Below, in pieces: positions 36,468-47,500 of a DNA stretch of 47,500 nt (the first letter of the stretch is position 1; each line of letters starts with the position of its first letter). The notes below the pieces were generated by a model, which saw only the letters and a list, made by a program, of their open reading frames with translations, made no database searches and was not told the DNA's origin. The stretch is taken from the NCBI GenBank assembly GCA_001586965.3, contig LUCW03000545.1, forward strand, positions 1-47,500. Reading direction: 5' to 3'. This stretch comes from Sphaeroforma sirkka (taxonomy: Eukaryota > Opisthokonta > Ichthyosporea > Ichthyophonida). Made by a program: the position numbers and the translations under genes.

Positions 36468-38378
36468 ATGGTAGTTGGAAATATAGCTGCCACAGCCACG
36501 GTGGGGCTTGTTCTTGTCTCCTCCGTTACAGCGCTCCCAAGGAACAGCTGTGGGCGAAATGCAGACCCTATTGATTATAGCTTTTCCAATTCCGCTGATT
36601 CTTCCATCAAAATTAGTGATGATGTTTTCAGCCTAACTGCTCGACAAGGCATTATTGAGGAAATAGATGATGCGCTGGATGACAATCAGAGCGCCGAGAA
36701 TTGTAAGTCATTGGGAGATTTCGGAGAGAAGTACGATACTTCTGATTGTGGTGAAGGTGACGTGAATGACCTGTGCGATGTGAAGTGTGCAGAAGGTTTC
36801 CAGGGTGGTTTCACCGAGTACCAATGTGGCGTCAATACTGACAAAACTCTCAGCTGGAAGGGTCAGCCACCCAACTGTAGAGGTGATGAGACCAACAGGT
36901 GCATTCCGCTCGTGTTGCCCGATATTTACAGAGGTCTGGACTACAAGTGTCAGCGAGTAACCCCTGGCACTGCATGTCAGGTTGTGTGTCGTAACACGGC
37001 CGTTGAGGGTAACGACGGGCAGAGAGCCCAAGTCTGCAGAGAAGACGAGGATGGTGTGCTAGGATGGCAGGGTGGCTACCCGGATTGCACCGGCACTATT
37101 GCGAGTTGCGGCGCCATAGATTATTACGGCGATGGTTACATCTCCGAGTGTGGCGCCGGTCTAGAGGGTGATACCTGCAGAATATTTTGCTCCGGTACCC
37201 GGGTTGGTTCTGCTCAGGATTTTGTCTGTGGAGCTGACGGCCAGTGGCAAGGTACCAAACCTACATGTAATAGTAAACCGGATTATGAACCACTTAAGGA
37301 TGTGTTCAATGATTTCTTGATCGGTGCTTCTATCAGAGACCCTGTCGAGGAGCTAGAGGCCGGCTCAAAGCCTGAAATATTGGTAAGTGAGAACTACAAT
37401 GTTCTTATCCCTGAAAATTACTTAGCTTGGAAATATATCTCCTCGGGAGAAGGTGTGTATGACTTTGAGAAGGCCGATCTTTTGGTAGAGTATGCTGAAG
37501 AGAAGGGTCTGCCTGTAATCGGTCACTCACTCGCCTGGAAGGGCGGGGGTTGGATCTCCGAGCCCGTAGACGGCGAAGATCTATATGACACTTTGATGAG
37601 ACGCATGGAAAGACACATTACGGATGTGGTCGGACGCTATAAGGGTAGAATCGGTAGTTGGGTTGTTGTGAATGAGTGGTTTGACAATGATGGTAATATC
37701 AGACAGGATTTCGCCCTGCCCAGAACTCTAGGCAAGGAGGGAATCAAGGCAGCATTCCGCTTTGCGCACAATGCTGATCCCGAAGCTAAGCTCTATTACA
37801 ACGGACATCATCTATGGAAGAAAGATAAAGCCGATGGCTTAGTAGGATTCTACAAAGAGATGGTGGCCGAGGGCGTGCCAATCGATGGTATTGGTATGCA
37901 AGGTCATCAGTATCATACTGAAGGACCCACGTACAATGAGTTTGTAGGTACATATGTAACCGCCACTATAGATGAATTCGACTACAGTGTGAAGCTGTTT
38001 GGAGAGGCTGGCGCTGAGGTCCTGATGACTGAGGTGGACGTGAGTGTAAACCCTGAGGGTTGGAGCTGTTGCCGTGCGCTTGAATTGGAATCTCTTCCTG
38101 AAGATTTTCAAGACGGAGTCAATCCCTACCCTAATGGACTACCCGACACTGAGCAGGTTAGATTGGCAGCACACTACCGCAAGTTCTTCCAGATGATTAT
38201 GAGAAACAAGCAGTACTTCGCAGCTGTTTACTTCTGGGGACTGAGCGATGACCACACGTGGTATAACTTCTGGCCTATCAATGGTCGCAAGGACTATCCA
38301 TTACTGTTCAATGAAGATTATCAGCCCAAGCTAGCGTATTATTCTGTCCTGGACATGGTACAACGTGGGGATTATTAG
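36468..38378 (+). CDS. Secreted GH10 glycoside hydrolase with three N-terminal sushi-like modules
   Basis: One uninterrupted 637-codon frame (636 residues). I chose ATG 36468 because it gives a signal peptide, MVVGNIAATATVGLVLVSSVTA, with likely cleavage before LPRNSC. After an acidic Ser-rich spacer come three four-to-six-cysteine modules ending WxGxxPxC, resembling sushi/CCP domains (C79-C137, C145-C207, C214-C267). The GH10 catalytic domain spans about 275-632. It has SENYNVLIPENYLAWKYI, GHSLAW (352-357), VVVNEWF with the acid/base Glu403, GIGMQGHQYH (475-483), MTEVDV with the nucleophile Glu522, and YFWGLSDDHTW (588-598). GH10 enzymes are retaining endo-xylanases of the (beta/alpha)8 fold acting on plant or algal polysaccharide. 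The usual His after GHxLxW is Lys here. The protein is probably secreted, with the modules binding glycan or protein. It is the only intronless long gene in the window. Confidence 0.95.
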   Translation: MVVGNIAATATVGLVLVSSVTALPRNSCGRNADPIDYSFSNSADSSIKISDDVFSLTARQGIIEEIDDALDDNQSAENCKSLGDFGEKYDTSDCGEGDVNDLCDVKCAEGFQGGFTEYQCGVNTDKTLSWKGQPPNCRGDETNRCIPLVLPDIYRGLDYKCQRVTPGTACQVVCRNTAVEGNDGQRAQVCREDEDGVLGWQGGYPDCTGTIASCGAIDYYGDGYISECGAGLEGDTCRIFCSGTRVGSAQDFVCGADGQWQGTKPTCNSKPDYEPLKDVFNDFLIGASIRDPVEELEAGSKPEILVSENYNVLIPENYLAWKYISSGEGVYDFEKADLLVEYAEEKGLPVIGHSLAWKGGGWISEPVDGEDLYDTLMRRMERHITDVVGRYKGRIGSWVVVNEWFDNDGNIRQDFALPRTLGKEGIKAAFRFAHNADPEAKLYYNGHHLWKKDKADGLVGFYKEMVAEGVPIDGIGMQGHQYHTEGPTYNEFVGTYVTATIDEFDYSVKLFGEAGAEVLMTEVDVSVNPEGWSCCRALELESLPEDFQDGVNPYPNGLPDTEQVRLAAHYRKFFQMIMRNKQYFAAVYFWGLSDDHTWYNFWPINGRKDYPLLFNEDYQPKLAYYSVLDMVQRGDY

Positions 38379-43284
<4,906 letters not shown>

Positions 43285-43286
43285 CA

Positions 43287-43295
<9 letters not shown>

Positions 43296-43357
<62 letters not shown>

Positions 43358-43395
43358 TATATGTATATTAATATTAATATTATATATAATACTAT
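43296..43395. repeat. (TA)n and AT-rich repeat
   Basis: TA run about 43298-43351, then TAATATTAATATTATATATAATAC. It starts just after the methyltransferase stop codon. Confidence 0.9.
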
Positions 43396-44076
43396 TATAG
43401 CAATGCTATGGAGGACGTGAACTGAGAAATATGTTCAATGGTCTACCCCTTTTCAACAGCACGAAAAGTATGGGTAATTTAAGTATAACACTTATCGCAA
43501 TATAATGGAGTATTAGACAATTCATGTACTAGACAATGCGACGATGCACATGTGTGAACCTTGCATGATATGTATATTCAAACAAGCGAAGTCTATTACC
43601 TTCCTTGTAGGAGGCGCACAATGCCGAGTGTGTACCGCTGCCCAGTCTAGATAACTTGTGTACCAGCTTATATTTCCGGTATAGAAGCACTAGTAGTTCA
43701 AACCATTTCTCAGTTGGATTATGGAATACCTCGTGTATGGGTGCGAATGCAGCACACGTGTGTACGATACGCATCATATGTGAGCGCAGATGTATAGGGC
43801 GTATATGAAGCATACATGATATCTGAGAGAGTAGAACCTGCCTCAGTTCAGGAAGTCAGCGAAACTTCAGGTATATATAGTTAACTAAAGTATTATCCAG
43901 CCTAAGCCAACTGTCGATAGACGGTGTCTAACACCTAATTCGTCTCAACGATACGCGATGGAGATCAAATCCGTGCACACACACACGACAGCGATGTATC
44001 AACCAATAGTGAAGATACTGAGACGCATCAATCAATAGTAAAGGTACTGTATCATTTAAGCCTTCGTACGTTCTAC

Positions 44077-44082
44077 TTTATT
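44077..44082 (-). terminator. Poly(A) signal AATAAA for RPF1
   Basis: TTTATT on the plus strand is AATAAA on the coding strand, 91 bases after the RPF1 stop codon. Confidence 0.5.
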
Positions 44083-44173
44083 GTATTCTTGCACGCCGAC
44101 ACAAGTCTTTGCAGTTGACTGTTCTCTTGGCACAGTACAGTCGACAGTGCCACGCACACGCTGCACCGCTCTC

Positions 44174-45642
44174 TTATAGCAGGAATTTTCTTCTGTTGTC
44201 CTCCATCGTCTTGCGCTGTAGTACGATAAAAGGGGCGAGATTATGAGATACCTCAGATGTTCACAGAACATGCGACGCGAAGTAGAAAGAAAAATAGAGA
44301 ATCAGCATGCATGAGGATTGTACACACGGGTCCCTGAAGACAGTAAGAGCATGGGAGACTACGCTGCATACACGTCGAGTGTATGAGACACGAAGTACAC
44401 GGAGAGAGAATACAAGATATGAAGTATATGCGGAGAATACAATGGCATTGTAATAGGGTTCTGTAACCCAATGAAATACATACATGGTTAAAGTTCGGAG
44501 GGAATCAATTGCCAACCTCACATCAAAGGGGTGAGCCTGTCCGGGAAAACCACTACTTGCGCTACAATTAGTAACACGTACCGCCAATCTCCAAATGTGG
44601 TTAAGCAAATTCCGTATCAGTGGATTGACCCGCTTGGACAGTTTGTGTGATCGTGAATGCATGCACACCTCCATAATCACTAGATGGGAGGCACATATAT
44701 AACTTACGTTGAGCATGAACTCGAATTCGCCGAATTTGGAGTCGAATGTGCCTTTCTGGACCGATTTGAGCTTGAGCGTGAACCGTGGCCCAATTTCTTG
44801 CAAGCCCACCCGTTTTCCATTTCGGAATATATACCTGTGCATTCCAAAAACAAGATACCTACCTGATTAGTGATCGTCAATACAAGTTGCGTATGCAGCA
44901 CCATATTCCGAGACACCAACCAATCAGAAAACACTAAATAGACGCAATTGGCAAATAAACGTATCTCAAGTATCAGATAGCCATCTGGACAGCGAATACA
45001 GGGAGTAGACGCTGATGAACGAAGCACCAGATCACACACCAGCAATTAGAAGGACCCTCTACACAAGTATGTAGTATCAGAACTAATCGTTACAGGCTTG
45101 CGCACAAGCATAACAGCGAATATGGGTACGTCGTCAAATAGCTTCGCACACGCTCACGCATACGCCTATACAAACACGCCACGCCTACGAGCCGATATGT
45201 ACACACACACACCTGTGTTGTCTGAAGAATATGAAATCTCGTTGGTTGTGGAAGGTCACCGCCTGCCGTCCCACAAACTGGGGGTTCTGAGGGAAGAGGG
45301 CGTTAAACATGCGCCCCAGTGTGTAACCCAGTCTGGTGTCGAAGTTGGTCAGTACAAGCTCAGGCCTATGATTCGTTTGCCTTGCGTGGTTCTGGGTGTA
45401 GTAGAGTGCGAATACGAATAAAAATCGGCGTGTCAGTATTCATGAACCCGTATACCTGCGTATGGATGGGTACTTACGTATTACATATGCATGCATATAT
45501 ATGTGCGTGGAGATGAGGGCGTACGTGTGATATTTAAGATATTGAGCGTTGACGTAAGGTGCGCCCTGTGTGGACATATGTGAACAGATGTGTATAAGAG
45601 TGCAAATATACGAACAAGGCTCACAAAATCACTGTAAAATTC

Positions 45643-45673
<31 letters not shown>

Positions 45674-46079
45674 AATATATATATAGTAACAACTACGTAT
45701 CTGGGATAAACCGTATTCATGACCGAGACACGTAATAGTACATATACACCTCGATACGATTATAATCGTACTGAAGGAATCAAAGTCGAGCATATGACAT
45801 GAATTAAAAGAGATGGCTTACCTTTATATCGCCATTGAGTTTGACACTAGAAAGTTTGAACCGCGCTGTCGGTCCATCTGGTAAATGTGTGATAATCATG
45901 CCGTTCGTGACCTTCTTGTCTTCGTTGATGACGATAATGTCTGTGTAGTTCTGGTTGATCGCGTACTGAACAAGAGGAGCGAGAGCATAACGTTAGATAT
46001 AGAAGGACAAGTGTACGGTAATTCAGATATGATCATATTTATATATAGATATATATTTACATATGCACTTGCATGTTTA

Positions 46080-46159
<80 letters not shown>

Positions 46160-46162
46160 TTA

Positions 46163-46203
<41 letters not shown>

Positions 46204-46748
46204 AGTTTCTTAATATATACATATAAAAAATATATATATAAATTTGACATTTAAAATATACAGGCATATATATATATATATTATATACATATATATCCAT
46301 ATCCATCCAATATAATTTAACATTTTATATTATGCATATATATATTATACATATATTATACATATATGTACATATATATATACATGCATAACAAATATGA
46401 TAATTTCAAACGATTTGTATATTACATATATGTATTATATAACAAATAATATACACATATGTCATAACAATATATATATGTTAGGTACTATACATATGTA
46501 TACATACATATAATAGGATACAAACATGGCATATATATATATATATTAACACATAACATTACATATATGTATATGTTACATATATATGCAGGATACAGAT
46601 GATTGATGGATGTATACATATGGATATATATATTACATATAATATTAATAATATATAATATATATATTATCTTAAAAGATTCTGTATAGATATATAAATA
46701 TATACATATATGTATATAAATATTATTTTAAAATTCATTAATACATAC

Positions 46749-46793
<45 letters not shown>

Positions 46794-46837
46794 ATATATA
46801 TGTATATATCCATATATCTATATATATATACAAATAG

Positions 46838-46921
<84 letters not shown>

Positions 46922-47500
46922 TAAGAATTTTAAAATATATATATATATATATATATATACTATGAGATATCTTTATGCTTCATGGGCGCAATGATACGAT
47001 ACGTGTACTTTTACGATCGTTTACACTAAGAATGTTTCATAAATATTGAAATCGCTAGTTCAAACCGAGAAATTCAGCATTCATGATTTGCAAGACTATA
47101 AGCTCGTATACTAGCCTAAATTAACATACATAAGAGGTCTTAAACTATAAATTGACGTAGATCCTGTTATCACACATGCATGCAAAGGCTCACTATCAAA
47201 TTTTGTACATCTGCGATTTGAAGTTTATATCATATAAACTTCAGACGTCGTGCACATCGCCAATCGATAACTACAATCGCCTCTAATGGATTTTACTCTG
47301 ACACTTGAGAATATACACCACCTCTTGAAAAACAAGTAACTAAGAGATGGTATATAACCCTTGACACATCACTTAGAAGACAATGCGGACTTGGAAGCAT
47401 ATGTTATAAGTAATTTCATATAATACCTAGTTCCAACATAGTACATAATAAACCACAATGAAGCCACGCTCATACCTGAGTGATCTCTTTGATGTCGTAA
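44174..47500 (-). CDS. RPF1: RPF1, ribosome production factor with Brix domain, C-terminal part
   Basis: Exons in transcript order: 47476-47500 (continues beyond the window), 45822-45965, 45213-45391, 44708-44834, 44174-44215. They join in phase to 172 codons including TAA. The sequence follows the RPF1 Brix domain: [106 protein letters not shown], and the ending NRRKFLL. The last exon codes only 13 residues. RPF1 is a nucleolar factor for 60S subunit assembly that binds 25S/28S rRNA; the GPRFTLKL segment is the Brix RNA-binding signature. Intron 45966-47475 is largely AT repeat. The donor of exon 45213-45391 is in a (GT)5 tract. The N-terminus lies outside the window. Confidence 0.92.
46084..46960. 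repeat. Extended AT-rich repeat block in an RPF1 intron
   Basis: TA runs at about 46084-46110, 46122-46146, 46166-46199, 46758-46802 and 46838-46922 within nearly 900 bases of A/T-dominated words (ACATATATG, TAATATATAA). No coding potential. Confidence 0.9.

Larger units (their letters stand above)
43285..44173. other. Intergenic region between convergent methyltransferase and RPF1 genes
   Basis: 0.9 kb with a TA run (43296-43351) and AT-rich words to 43400, the RPF1 poly(A) signal at 44077-44082, and otherwise no feature. The 43529-43813 minus-strand frame has no recognisable motif. Confidence 0.6.

Noticed and set aside
43529-43813. Minus-strand 94-codon frame
   Set aside because: It does not join in phase to RPF1, whose own last exon and stop were found at 44174-44215, and has no known motif.

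Overview
The window looks like nuclear DNA of a unicellular eukaryote. Genes are split by many spliceosomal introns with GTATGT/GTAAGT-type donors. Long (TA)n arrays and small minisatellites fill introns and gaps. Gene content (cytoplasmic dynein light intermediate chain, WDR53, PDCL3, RPF1, a riboflavin synthase that animals lack, and a sushi-GH10 secreted glycosidase) suggests a unicellular relative of animals, such as an ichthyosporean. That placement is inference; no rRNA or marker gene settles it.

Layout. 88-2740 (+): last four exons of a dynein light intermediate chain. 4605-5714 (+): two-exon gene for an unrecognised 311-residue protein with an acidic tail. About 6040-6430 (+): decayed remnant of a Fanzor/TnpB-type nuclease gene. 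7560-16886 (-): a 12-exon gene for an unrecognised 929-residue protein, divergent from 17601-21969 (+), riboflavin synthase (5 exons). 24724-29675 (-): WDR53-like WD-repeat protein (5 exons found). 30938-33922 (+): PDCL3-like phosducin/thioredoxin-fold protein (5 exons). 33923-36467: a distinct non-coding stretch without long TA arrays. 36468-38378 (+): intronless secreted GH10 glycosidase with three sushi-like modules. 39416-43284 (+): small METTL21-type methyltransferase (6 exons). 44174-47500 (-): the 3' part of RPF1, a Brix-domain ribosome-assembly factor, running off the window end.

Exon models were built by hand. In each multi-exon gene the intron phases agree and the summed length divides by three, which is the main internal check. 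Gene identities rest on remembered family motifs, not on a search.

The genes are unrelated housekeeping functions (transport, cofactor synthesis, folding, ribosome assembly, protein methylation) plus one secreted enzyme. There is no operon and no evident multi-gene system. The most interesting items are the unrecognised 929- and 311-residue proteins, the Fanzor remnant, the intronless sushi-GH10 gene, and repeat arrays that sit on splice signals. Those arrays include a strict 20-bp array ending at a 3' splice site, donors at the edge of GT-rich tracts, and donor-like motifs repeated inside an intron.
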